A DNA stretch of 64,000 nt from Aaosphaeria pasadenensis (taxonomy: Eukaryota; Ascomycota; Dothideomycetes; Pleosporales), in assembly GCA_022813625.1 (NCBI GenBank), contig JAKLMB010000013.1:806001-870000 (forward strand), written 5' to 3'. Both the position numbers and the translations under genes were made by a program. This document shows positions 23,544-33,652 of this stretch, in pieces. Below the pieces are notes generated by a model, which ran no database searches, was not told the DNA's origin, and saw only the letters and a list, made by a program, of their open reading frames with translations. The first letter of the stretch is position 1; the number at the start of each line of letters is the position of its first letter.

Positions 23544-24889
23544 ATGGCGTCACGCGGTGAGGGCGACGCAGACCCTGAGACTCTCGGTAGTTGTGATGTC
23601 CACCTTGACATTGTCCCCCGCCTCGGTCGACTCAAGGCTCTCCGAACCAAAGACGAGGTTCGCGCTTCCCTCGAGACCTTCCAGGCATATGTTGTCGAAC
23701 TGCCTGCGCGCCATGCCGCTGCCATCAAGGAGTGAGCATCTCATCGTTGATCAACCCTTTTTTCTTTTGTTATGCTAAACTTTTCAATAGCGTGATTTCA
23801 AAGGCAATTCCAGATCTCAAGACGAATGATTTCCAGCATCTTCGTCGTGTAGTACAGTTCAAGTTCTTGCCGCCTCATTTACAGAAGACTTTTAGGTCTT
23901 CCAAAGGTGGTGTCGTTCTGACCGAAGATCCCTCTGAAGAAGATGTAGCTGAACAAGATGATACAGTGCGGTACTTCCTCGTTTCGCCTTCAAAGGCCAT
24001 TCAACATGCAGCCCTTGTTGATGCGTTTCGACAGAACCCGCCCTGGTGCGAGTCGAAAGCTTCCCCCCGCATCTTCTATGTGACTGTACCAACCTTTTCC
24101 CCAACTTCCTCTGAACAGGCCGCCCAGTGGAGTGTTGAATACTGGCCCATCACCTACAAGAATACGAACCCTTACGGCCCACACCCCAGCCTGGTCGCCC
24201 GGAACGTCGCCGAAATCGAAAAGGACGCCGGCAAGTGGCTTGCCCTGGCCGAGAAAGCTGCCGAACAGGTCTACTCCCAGAATCTCGGTGAACGTGTTGG
24301 CTGCGTCATTGTCGATAATAGTAAAGGCCGCCCAGAGATCGTTGCTGTCGCTGCCGATTCTCGCTGGCGAAACCCGACCGGTGAGCCGGAAACCAAGAAC
24401 GACGGCCCAGGAAATGTCATGGCTCATGCTGTCGAACGTGCCATCGCCATGGTAGGCAAGAAACGACTTCGCGCTGTAGGCAAAGATCCCGACACGCTTG
24501 ATCGAAAGCTCTTCTGTGACTCGCCCCTGACCGATATGGAGCGTCGCTACTATGAACTCGACAACTTGCCTTCCAACGGCTACCTTTGCGTCGAGTTGGA
24601 TATTTACATCACCCACGAGCCTTGCGTCATGTGCTCCATGGCTATCTTACATTCACGCTTCAAGAGGTGCATTTTTGGCCGCCGCATGCCGTACACTGGT
24701 GGATTGACGGCAGACAATGCTGAAGGAAAGATGGAAGAGAAGCCCAAACTGGGCAACGGTCTCGGACATGGTATCTTCTGGCGCCCATCGGAGCTCAACT
24801 GGAAGTTGCTGGCTTGGGAGTTCACGGACGAAGAGGAGAAGGAGAACGCAAAGATTTCGGACCACACCCCCAATACCCTGCAGGCATAA
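23544..24889 (+). CDS. TAD3: tRNA-specific adenosine deaminase subunit Tad3 (ADAT3)
   Basis: Exons 23544-23731 and 23791-24889 encode 428 residues. Tad3 pairs with Tad2 to convert A34 to inosine in tRNA anticodons; Tad3 is the inactive, substrate-positioning subunit. The deaminase domain shows H275-A-V-E, where the catalytic Glu of the H-A-E motif is replaced by Val277, and the zinc-binding P-C-V-M-C with Cys341 and Cys344. The V-for-E change is the known signature of Tad3 rather than Tad2. The ~150-residue N-terminal region (including Q-F-K-F-L-P and Y-F-L-V-S-P-S) matches the extended fungal ADAT3 N-domain. The C-terminus ends in an acidic tail. The start is the first ATG after a CT-rich leader. 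Confidence 0.93.
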
Positions 24890-25317
24890 AGTCCAGACAT
24901 GGGCCCACGAACATCAATCGGGTTGGTAATGGCGAATGGCGAATGCAATTGGCAAAAAGGCAAAAGGGAAAAGGCGACTGGCGAATGCATAAGTATATTT
25001 AGACATTGTATTTGTATTGGATTTTGGAAATAGGGATAACGCCAGGAAACGCCAGTGAATACGCCAGAGAATACCCCAATAGTTACTAGGAAAGGATAAT
25101 AAATTCAAACGAGCTTCAACTACCTCGTATAATCATCAAGAACAAAGTATGTGCATGATGATTCGACTGTGAATAGGATCGGAAAGATATCCGAGCCATG
25201 GATTTCATTGTAGGTGCAGCGCCCTCACGTGATGCCGTGTTTGGCGTAGCTCTAGCGCGTCTCTCCTCATCTTCGATCTTCAGATCGTTCCTTGGCCAGA
25301 GATTAACACAACCCGCC
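24890..25317. other. Intergenic between Tad3 and Orc5
   Basis: Contains short imperfect direct repeats (GGCGAATG near 24932-24990; ACGCCAG three times near 25038-25073) and a perfect TCACGTGA at 25225-25232, about 90 bp before the chosen Orc5 start. No gene seen. Confidence 0.6.
25225..25232. promoter_or_regulatory. E-box palindrome TCACGTGA upstream of Orc5
   Basis: A perfect CACGTG core in an 8-bp palindrome, ~90 bp before the Orc5 ATG. Such sites bind bHLH factors of the Cbf1/USF type in fungi. If the alternative ATG at 25198 were used, the site would lie inside the coding region, which argues mildly for the later start. Confidence 0.35.
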
Positions 25318-26859
25318 ATGTTACCAGACGAGCTTCTTGAGCTACTCAATCGCGAGTATCCCTGCCGAGAGGAACAGACACACCAGCTATCCTCCCTCTT
25401 CCAAGTAAGAACACTGTCTTGTGTCCATCAAGCATGTCTTTGACACTGTATAGCCCGGCCTACCGTCTCCTCCTTTGTTGGTCGCACACGGCCTCACAGC
25501 AACCGGAAAGACATCGATCATCAGGCAGTTCTTCCAACTCTCAAAAATTCCTCATGCAATCATCACATCGCGCGAATGCATCACAGGAAGACATCTGCTG
25601 GAGCGCACAACGTTCGCGAGTTTGGATGCGCTGGATGAGTTCAACGATGAGAGGATAGATCGGCGGCCATATGTGCGGACTGAGAACCTGAACTCTTTGA
25701 TAGTTCACTTGCAAAAAATGCTAGATGGACGAGGGCCATTCGTACTGGTATTCGACGGCATTGATAAGCAACGGGAAGCCCCGCCGACGTTGCTGCCAGC
25801 CCTTGCGCGCTTCAGCGAGACGGTATGGCAGATATTGTTGATATAAAGGGGAAATTGCTGATGCTAACATAAATACAGATTCCAAATCTCTCGATCCTCT
25901 TTATAACAACATTGCCACTTTCCACGCAGCTTCACAAGCCTGGAGTGCCCCATCTCCATTTCCCAACGTATCCCCGCAATTCTCTTCTAACCATTCTCTC
26001 GCGATCACCTCCCAAAATCTTCCTCCAGACCCCATCTGCCGACGTGTCTCCCGATTATACCCATGATCTCGCTGCAGAAGATGACAGTTGGCTCTGGAAC
26101 CGGTTCTTGGGCGCAGTGTGGGAGTCACTCTCAAGGCACACGGGAAGAGACCTGACAAGCTTCCGCAACACCAGCATGAGAATCTGGCGCGAATTTGTGG
26201 CCCCAATCGTAGACGGCAGCTTTGGTACCCGAGATTTCTCCCGATTGATGGTGAACCGAAGACATCTTTTCCAGCTCGAAGACTCCGTCCTCGACCGCAT
26301 CATTGCGCAGCAGCCCAAATCGTCAGGAGCAGCAACCACCAATGGCACTACCGCACCCCCGACGCCGAGCGCAAAAGCTCTTTTGAAGCGGCGAACCATC
26401 CAACACGATTTGCCTTACTACACAACGTACCTCCTGATCTCTGCGTACCTCGCCTCATACAACCCTGCCCGAACCGACACAACGTACTTCATGAAGCATA
26501 CCGACAAGCGCAAGAACAAGCGAAAAGTCCGCACCGACGCAGGCGTGACAAAGTCCAAGCATCGCCGCATCTCACGCCATCTCCTAACACCCTCTCCCTT
26601 CACAGCCGACCGCCTCCTCGCTATCTTCCGCGGCCTCGTCGACGGCGATGTGCCTCAAATCGCCGATATCTACACCCAGATCGCCACGCTCACGAGCATA
26701 AGGCTACTCGTCAAGATCGGCGGTTCTGGTCCCGGCGTCGACCCGTTAGACGCGGGTGCGAGGTGGAGGGTCAATTTCGGATGGGAGTGGGTTAGGGGAT
26801 TGGGCAGGGGCGTTGGGATCGAAGTCGGAGAGTATCTTGTCGGCGGTGTTGACGGGTAG
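25318..26859 (+). CDS. ORC5: Origin recognition complex subunit 5
   Basis: Exons 25318-25404, 25454-25822 and 25879-26859 encode 478 residues. Orc5 is an AAA+ subunit of ORC, which marks replication origins and loads MCM. Walker A is G42-L-T-A-T-G-K-T and Walker B is L-V-F-D130-G-I-D. The Orc5-specific C-terminal block Y-L-L-I-S-A-Y-L-A-S-Y-N-P-A-R-T-D and the following F-M-K are present near residue 350. I chose the ATG at 25318 because the protein then begins M-L-P-D-E-L-L-E-L-L, the usual family opening. An in-frame ATG at 25198 would add 40 residues without family support. The last ~115 bp overlap, antisense, the end of a transposase-like frame. The sense strand turns very G-rich in the last ~120 bases. 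Confidence 0.92.
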
Positions 26860-27333
26860 ATCAGGCTTCGATCCACACCGTTGCCTCTTCAATGCCATTC
26901 TCCTCAGAGTTCGATAGATGGTTGTCTTCGAAGGCGTCGTCCTCTTCTTATTCCCTGTAGAGGCACCTGCAGCCTCAACCGCAAGCCCAGCATAGTCAAT
27001 CCTCCGCTGCTTCTTCACCGAGCGAAGAAGCACGCGTTCGTCTCGCGCACTCAGCATCTTCGGCCGGCCCGATCTCGGTAGCGCCTCGAACGTTCCGTTC
27101 GTCTTGTACCGCTTCATAGTCACGTATATCGCGTTCTTGCTGCAGCCAAATTCGTCCATGAGTTCCTTGAGCGTTGCGCCGGCTTCTCGACGCTGTATCA
27201 GTAACGCGCGCACAGTTGGAGAGAGTTGTGCCCCGCGCTTTCTGTCGCCAGTGGTGGATTCTGTAGGAGTTGAAATGTTTATGGAGTGAGAATTGCAAGA
27301 CGCGTTTGAGTTTCGTGTTGGAAGTGTTGTGGG
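26746..27333 (-). pseudogene. Tc1/mariner-type transposase N-terminal HTH fragment
   Basis: A minus-strand frame, open from 27333 to the stop at 26746, encodes a paired helix-turn-helix DNA-binding region: L-S-P-T-V-R-A-L-L, A-G-A-T-L-K-E-L, F-G-C-S-K-N-A-I-Y, then the GRP hook (R-S-G-R-P-K-M-L-S-A-R-D-E-R) and a second HTH ending T-T-I-Y-R-T-L-R-R. This is the arrangement of Tc1-like transposases. There is no ATG at the expected start and no DDE catalytic domain: the frame stops about 45 residues after the second HTH, inside the Orc5 3' coding region. No terminal inverted repeats were noticed. It is most simply a decayed 5' fragment. A domesticated DNA-binding protein with an upstream exon is possible but unsupported. 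Confidence 0.6.
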
Positions 27334-27668
27334 TTAGGGTGGCCAATGCGTGTCCCCAGACTTTCGAATTGAGAGTTAGTAGATGTTTTAGTAGATGTCT
27401 TAGTTGGAGTAGGGTTGGCTTCACTGAGGCCTGACTTGGCCTGATGGTATGAAGCATTGATGGGATTGGAAGGTTTCTTGTTGTTATGCAGGTAGATTAT
27501 ATGGCATCAGGGCGACGGTATATGCTCATGATATATCATTTTGAATATGCTATATATATAAATGTTCGCCTTATGTATGTATGTATATCCTGCTCTGTGG
27601 CCAAATACTTCTACTATCTTCCTTTTAATGTCGTTATCATTTCCTCCCAGTGTATCGCAAAGCACTCC

Positions 27669-29600
27669 TCAAGAGCTACAACTACACTGCATCATACCCT
27701 TATACTTTGGCACATCGCCACAGAACCTCTCCTCTTCACCCTCGTCCCCACCCCATCTCTCCTCGAACGGACTGAGGTTCATCTTCATGATGTCCTTCAG
27801 TACATCACGCTCGTTCTTCTTCTCAACACGATCGATAAGCTCGTCGAGCACCCACGACCTCGGGACGAACTTCGGATTCGTCTTCGCCATCGCAGCCATC
27901 CTCTCCTCATCACCACCGCTACCCCAGTCTTCCCGCACACGAGCAGCCCATTTATCAAGCCACTTCGCGATCCTCTCCCTCGACGCATCCTCCTGCCTCG
28001 GCGCCTCCCCACTACGGAAGAACCGCCCCGCGACGTCCCTCCTCGCCTGCTCCGTCTCCAGCTCCCCCAACCGCACATACCCGAGCCGTCGGAACGCATG
28101 GTGGAAGTCCAATTCGTGCGCCTCGAGGAAATCCAGGAGCTCAGAGTACAACTCCTCAAAGTCGCCGTCCTTGCACTGCTTGAGCCCCAACCGCGCCGTC
28201 ATGAGCGACTTGTAGTGCGCCATGAAGACCGCTTTGTACTCCTCGCCCACACGGTCGATGATGCCTTCCGCGCGCTTGACGAGCCCGTCTGCCTGCGCCT
28301 CCGTGACGCCGCTGGACACGAAGACCGCGTCGTCGACGAAGTCGGCGGCGCCCATGAGTTCGCCGAGGGCTTCGCCGAGACGCACCAGGTTCCACCATAT
28401 GATGGTGGGCTGGTTGCGGTAGGAGTACCGCAGCATGTGGTCGTCATGGTTGGGGGTGTATGTCGGGTCGAAGGTGTCGAGGAAGGCGAAGGGGCCGTAG
28501 TCCATGGAGAGCCCGAGGATGGAGGTGTTGTCCGTGTTCAGCACGCCGTTCATGAAGCCGTAGGCTTGCCAGGCGGCGACGGTGCGGGCGTTGGCGCGCA
28601 CGATCGCGCGGTACAGGCGCACGTAGCGGTTTTCCTCCTCGCCGGCGGGGCCTTGGACGTCGAGTTTCGGGATGGAGGTTGGGAGGGTTGTACTAGGGTC
28701 CTGGCCTGTGGTGAGGGCGGAGGGGAGCTTGTCCCACCCGCCGTAGATGGATTCTGCGGTGTAGTCTGCGAGTTTGCGGAGGGTTGCCCGATCGCCGCGC
28801 ATGCGTGGGAGGTCGAAGGTGCCGAGACGGACCCAGGATTGTGCGAAGCGTGTGACGATGGCGCCGGGCTCCATTCGCTCGCGCATGACTCTGGACTTAC
28901 GGGCGAGGGTGAGGGCGAGCGCGCGCGTGGTTGGGATCCCGATGGCGTTGAGGTACTCGCTGACGACGAACTCGCGGATGCTGCTGCGGAGGACAGCCTT
29001 CCCGTCTGCGAATCGAGAGTATGGCGTCCGGCCTGCGCCTTTGAGTTGGATTTCGTAACGCACACCTTCTGGGTTTGTCGTTTCGAAGAGGGATATCGCG
29101 CGTCCGTCACCGAGCTGGCCTGCCCATTGTCCGAATTGGTAGCCGCCGTAGCATTGTGCCCAGGGATATATGCCCTCTTTCGTCTCCTCGTCCCAGGTTA
29201 GGAGTTTGTTGCCGGCGAATACTTGGTTGAATTCTTCTGTTTGCGTCTCTTTTGGGTCCAGGCCGAGGTCATTTACGGCGCGATCGCTCACTGCGAGCAG
29301 CTCTGGAGAGTGTGTTATCTCGGGTCGGACGTAGGTAAAGAGGGCTTCCTTGACCATGCGTGGGCCTAGGGTCTCCCGCGGGGCGGAGTGCGAATCTGCG
29401 GGAGTGGGGAATGCGGCGTCGGTGGGGAGACTCGATGTGAAGACATTGGATTTCGGGAGCGACGATAGGGTGTGGGATGCTCTCTTGCCTTCTGCGTTGC
29501 CGTTGAGATGCGCCATGGTCTGCGAAAGGCGCAGTGAGGAATTTGGTTGCTGAATCTTGAGTTGTGATGGTTTCAGTCTGGGGATGGCTCGTCGAAGCAT
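27669..29600 (-). CDS. FMP40: Protein adenylyltransferase SelO (Fmp40 / UPF0061), mitochondrial
   Basis: One exon, 643 residues. SelO is a pseudokinase-fold enzyme that transfers AMP to proteins and takes part in redox stress responses in mitochondria. Diagnostic blocks: Y-G-G-Y-Q-F-G-Q-W-A-G-Q-L-G-D-G-R, the nucleotide-binding Q-L-K-G-A-G-R-T-P-Y-S-R, A-V-L-R-S-S-I-R-E-F, and the metal/active-site N-T-D-N-T-S with a downstream M-D-Y-G-P. The N-terminus (M-L-R-R-A-I-P-R-L-K) looks like a presequence. A second in-frame ATG at codon 29 (position 29516) would give a form without it. The protein ends C-S-C-S-S, so Cys stands at the antepenultimate position that holds selenocysteine in animal SelO. 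The 3' third is G-rich on the sense strand, after a C-rich middle. Confidence 0.93.
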   Translation of the reverse strand: MLRRAIPRLKPSQLKIQQPNSSLRLSQTMAHLNGNAEGKRASHTLSSLPKSNVFTSSLPTDAAFPTPADSHSAPRETLGPRMVKEALFTYVRPEITHSPELLAVSDRAVNDLGLDPKETQTEEFNQVFAGNKLLTWDEETKEGIYPWAQCYGGYQFGQWAGQLGDGRAISLFETTNPEGVRYEIQLKGAGRTPYSRFADGKAVLRSSIREFVVSEYLNAIGIPTTRALALTLARKSRVMRERMEPGAIVTRFAQSWVRLGTFDLPRMRGDRATLRKLADYTAESIYGGWDKLPSALTTGQDPSTTLPTSIPKLDVQGPAGEEENRYVRLYRAIVRANARTVAAWQAYGFMNGVLNTDNTSILGLSMDYGPFAFLDTFDPTYTPNHDDHMLRYSYRNQPTIIWWNLVRLGEALGELMGAADFVDDAVFVSSGVTEAQADGLVKRAEGIIDRVGEEYKAVFMAHYKSLMTARLGLKQCKDGDFEELYSELLDFLEAHELDFHHAFRRLGYVRLGELETEQARRDVAGRFFRSGEAPRQEDASRERIAKWLDKWAARVREDWGSGGDEERMAAMAKTNPKFVPRSWVLDELIDRVEKKNERDVLKDIMKMNLSPFEERWGGDEGEEERFCGDVPKYKGMMQCSCSS

Positions 29601-30065
29601 AAAGCAAATGTATTTTGAAACCTAGAGGCTAAATTGAAGAAGCCGTAGGTTTATAAAAGAACTAAGCGGAAGGAAGAAGAAATGGCGAATGAGGGGCAAA
29701 AGGACAATTCTAGAGATGGCTGTTTTGTCATGATGGTGAAATGTATGACTGAGGTCATACCTCGGCGATACCCGCAGCTTGTCCCACCCACTGTTAAAAC
29801 CGTTATCGATAAGAATTTATTGTAGCAACTGACTCGCGCTACCTCCTTCATTCACGGGTCTGTACTTTCAACTCCTAACATACTTCCAGACTTGCTACAG
29901 CAGCAATTCACAACATCGACAACTAGAAGTTTTTGATCTGAAGTTCTTAATCGGTTCATTGCTCTATTTGGGGTACACTTGTCATAGGGGTTCTCAACGA
30001 AATGCGGTGAGGAACTTTCACGTGCGACATTTCTTGTAGGACATCTACGTGCCTGGTGAGCAGAG
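29601..30065. other. Shared intergenic region of divergent SelO and DCAF4-like genes
   Basis: About 465 bp between the two start codons, holding both promoters. No clear element beyond AT-rich stretches is seen. Confidence 0.5.
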
Positions 30066-31462
30066 ATGAATGGGCGGGAGATACCAGGCTTCTATTTTGG
30101 TATGTTCGATACCGCTCAATTCTTATTTTCTAATCCTGATCATGGATAGATCCTGAAAAGGGCAAATACTTCAAAATACAGAATGCCAAAGACCACAAAT
30201 ATTCCCGTGGCAACGTTGCCAAACTGCAGCAGAGGCACAAGGATGAAAAGGCCTCTGTGGAACGTATTCAGAAGAGAAGGACGGAAACGGTAGTAGCTGC
30301 ACATCAACATAAGCTACTCTTCCAGCTATCACAGCGCGAAATTGGAGACAGACGGAAGTCCTTCTACTCACAAGACCTGTGGGCAGCTGCATCGGTGGCA
30401 GGATACTCCCCCACGCCGCTTAATGTCACAAGATTTGTTTCCCATTTCGACCGGAATCCAGGGACCGGCGACATCTTTGTGGCTTCAACTGATGTCAATG
30501 TGGATAGATCACGCCCAATACGTGGCAATCCGAATGGCGATTATATGAGGGATCATGAACGTTTCATCAGAATGACATCTGAGATCTCCTCACTCAATTA
30601 TATTCGCGGCTCGGGATCACTCGTCGTCACTACCTTCGGATCTGACAGGCCTCCTGTCATCTACTTCACGACTCCTGAGATAGACGGCCCATTCATTGGA
30701 GAACAATTCACACCTCGCAATTGCAGCACTGTCTGGACATCTTCGCCACGTCCTTTTATGCCAACCTCAACTAATACGGTAGCATCAGCAGACACAGAAT
30801 CCGTGGCAGTAGGTGCTTCCAGAGCTTTACTGATCTTTACTCGAACACCGCAAGGTGGCACATGGGACTGCGAGACAGCCCTCAATACCGAGTCCGACGT
30901 CCTCGCACTATCCTGGCTGTCGTCCACCACCGTTTGTCTAGGTGGACGAGATGGCACGATTCGACTCTATGATACAAGATCCAAGGGGACTTCGCACACC
31001 CTGCTCAGACATCCAACGCCGATAAACCAGATTCGCCAAGCGGATGATTTCACAAGGATAGTGGTCGCTGGTTCGCGCAATACTTTAATGACGTACGATA
31101 TGCGAATGACGAAGACGGAGCAAGTCAGTAAAACGCAATGGCGGAAACGTGGGAACAATCGATTTCCATTTCGCACGACGAATTCTTGCATCACACAATT
31201 TGAGCATGCCAACGAGAATACAACCGTGGGTCTTGACGTCAACCCACGGTTAGGACTCGTTGCTGCAGCTGATGAAGACGCTCGATTAAACATATACAGC
31301 TTGTACACGGGGAAAAGGATCAAACAGTTCTCGAGCGACTTTAGCGGGCCGAAGAAGAGAATGCAGTGCGTTCGGTTCACTGAGGATGCAAATGGAGATA
31401 TCAGCCTCTTGTCGAATTGGAATGGAGGTGTGGCAAGGTTCGATTGGAACAACTTATCCTAA
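30066..31462 (+). CDS. WD40 protein, DCAF4/WDR21-like
   Basis: Exons 30066-30099 and 30150-31462 encode 448 residues. The N-terminus I-P-G-F-Y-F-D-P-E-K-G-K-Y-F-K-I is the characteristic DCAF4 opening and is created by the splice, which supports the 34-nt first exon. A basic helix follows, and then WD-type repeats such as L-A-L-S-W-L-S-S-T-T-V-C-L-G-G-R-D-G and, later, V-A-A-A-D-E-D-A-R-L-N-I-Y-S. DCAF4 proteins are substrate receptors for CUL4-DDB1 ubiquitin ligases; I see a D-x-R end (R-L-Y-D-T-R-S) of the type used for DDB1 binding. The fungal function is not well defined, so the ligase role is inferred from the family. Confidence 0.8.
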
Positions 31463-31925
31463 GAAGGATGTCCCTGTAGGGCTGGCACGGCTGCTGGTTA
31501 AGAACTTGACTATGAAAGAGTTCAACGTCGACTAAAGGGGGTCTGGATGTTCCTTGTCGATAGAAAAGCGTAAGTGTATCCGAAATAGGCAATTAAGTCC
31601 TACAACTACCTAATAATTATTTTGCATTAATCTGTCTTCTGGTCCATGAAATTACACATGTTGGTCGAGGAATGAATGACTCGCACGTGTTCCGGCGCAT
31701 CTCCGAAGCCGAGGCGCCTCCTCCTCGCTCGATTAGCCATCCCCCCATCTTACCTCCCACCCACGGCTCCCGCATCCAGTTCCGCCATGCACGACATCTA
31801 CAATCGCTCTCATAACATTTTTCTCTTCTCTCTCTTTTTCTTCAATCCCTGCGGCTTTCGCTCCCTCTGCGAAGTCTCTGGATGAAGCGCCCGGCGAGAG
31901 CTGGGCCGCAATTTAATTGCCAGTG
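31463..31925. other. Intergenic between DCAF4-like and Atg37 genes
   Basis: CT-rich tracts near 31740-31860 (including a TCTCTCTTTTTCTTC run) fit the Atg37 promoter and leader. No gene seen. Confidence 0.55.
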
Positions 31926-33211
31926 ATGTCAGACTCAGTTGGTATGTGTCCCGCGCTGGGGTGGAGCTGGTGACATTGCGCCATAGTTCGTTGATAACGA
32001 CATTTTGCTAACAACGAGTTACCCATACAGACAGGGTGTTTAGCCATGCCCTCAATACGGTCAACAAGATCCGTACCGGGTCTCAGAAACCGCCATCTGC
32101 CACTCGATTGAAGCTCTATGGCTTGTACAAACAGGCTATGGGTATGTCCTCGCCACCTGCGTCCCGCGATCCGGGACATAGCTGATTGATTATGATACAG
32201 AGGGCGATGTGGACGGGATAATGGACCGTCCTTCGGGGAATGGGGAAGACGTCAAGCGCGCGCAAGAGAAATGGTATTTCACCCTTATCAACGCGCACGC
32301 GACCATATCTAGGATATCGAAGACAAAGCTAACACGAGCCCAGGGATGCATGGAAACAGCAGAACAACCTCTCACGAACAGAAGCAAAGCGCCGCTACAT
32401 CACCACCCTGATAGACACAATGCACAAATATGCGTCCCCATCGCCAGACTCCCGCGAACTTGTCGCCGAACTCGAATTTGTGTGGGATCAAGTGAAATCA
32501 AACGTGCCTTCCTCCTCGTCATCATCACCACTTCAGACATTAGACAGCGTTGGACTACACATGCCACCCAACTACTCTCGAATCGGAGGAAAGGAAGGCC
32601 GAGACCCAGAGGACGAGAGACTACAGATCCGCAGCCCGATGTCGCAATCCGAAGAAGAGCAAATGGAAGACGACATTGAAGCCGAAGAATTCGTCGACGC
32701 ACCGGACTCCCAGTACAACCCCAACACGGAGCCGGACAACGACGGCGAGACCGACAACGAAGACGCAGGCGTCCAGACCGATCTCAGACAGGAACCCCCC
32801 GTCCCGATATCCAAATCGAAAGCCCTCATCCGCCGGCCATCCAACAAAGCTGCAGCTCAACCCGAAAGCCCCGCAGACCAGAAGTGGAGGAAGAGAGTCG
32901 AGCAGGCGCTCGTCAAGATGACGGCTGAAGTCGCGGCTCTGCGCGAGCAGCTCGAGTCTCGGCGGCTGTTTAGTCATAGCCGGAAGTACACGTTCTTCCG
33001 CTTCATTTGGAGAGTCGTCTGGGGGACCTTGAAACACGCCGCGATAGACATCCTCGTACTAGGTATCGTCTTGCTATATTTACGGCGGAGGAAGGACACA
33101 CGTCTCGAAGGCGCCGTAAGGGTGCTGTTAGGAGACGCGGTGGCGCAGGTCCAGAAAGTAGGCGTGGGCAAGATAGCGTTGCCTAGTTTGAAAGGGAAGA
33201 AACCTGGCTGA
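31926..33211 (+). CDS. ATG37: Peroxisomal acyl-CoA-binding protein Atg37 (ACBD5-like)
   Basis: Exons 31926-31941, 32031-32141, 32201-32273 and 32344-33211 encode 355 residues. The ACBP domain fills residues ~5-105, with L-K-L-Y-G-L-Y-K-Q-A and, spliced across exons 3-4, K-W-D-A-W-K-Q, the acyl-CoA-binding helix. A long acidic disordered linker follows (E-E-E-Q-M-E-D-D-I-E-A-E-E). A predicted coiled coil (V-E-Q-A-L-V-K-M-T-A-E-V-A-A-L-R-E-Q-L) lies at ~250-275, and one C-terminal membrane helix (I-D-I-L-V-L-G-I-V-L-L-Y-L) near 300-317. This ACBP-linker-coil-TM order is that of Atg37/ACBD5, tail-anchored peroxisomal proteins used in pexophagy and membrane contact. The 16-nt first exon rests on splice logic. 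Confidence 0.88.
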
Positions 33212-33652
33212 TATCCACGGCCGTCATTCGAAAAGAGTCGCTGTGAGCTTTGAAGATAGAAGCTATTTGCAACAAAGTCTATCGTCACACTTAGCATCCG
33301 GAGCCTGTATGATTCGCAGAGTTGAATGAAGAGTACCCGCTACTCAACATGTTGTACATACCTACATATACAAGTTAAACCTACCTAGATATTCACGCAG
33401 CCCAATGAACGAAGTCATATTTCCTGCACCAACGACACCATTCTAGAAATGTCTCGTCCATCACATTAAGCAGCACACTGCACAAAACAAACACATCGGG
33501 TTTGATATAGAGAGAATAAATGCTTAATTCTTGATGTTTATAGAAAGCGATAGATAGAAAAAATACGCTATGCACCAAAAAATGTATCCACTCGACAGTA
33601 AAAAGAAAACCTAATCCAACCATCTCTATCCAAATCCTCCAACCCTCCCCTT
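33212..33652. other. Short convergent intergenic region (Atg37 / Neo1 3' flanks)
   Basis: About 440 bp between two stops. AT-rich stretches fit 3' UTRs; no gene or repeat is seen. Confidence 0.6.

Noticed and set aside
27486..29201. 571-codon plus-strand open frame
   Set aside because: It lies antisense to SelO, whose sequence is clearly conserved. Its residue content (long Glu/Val/Asp/Gly runs) is the complement of GC-biased coding sequence.
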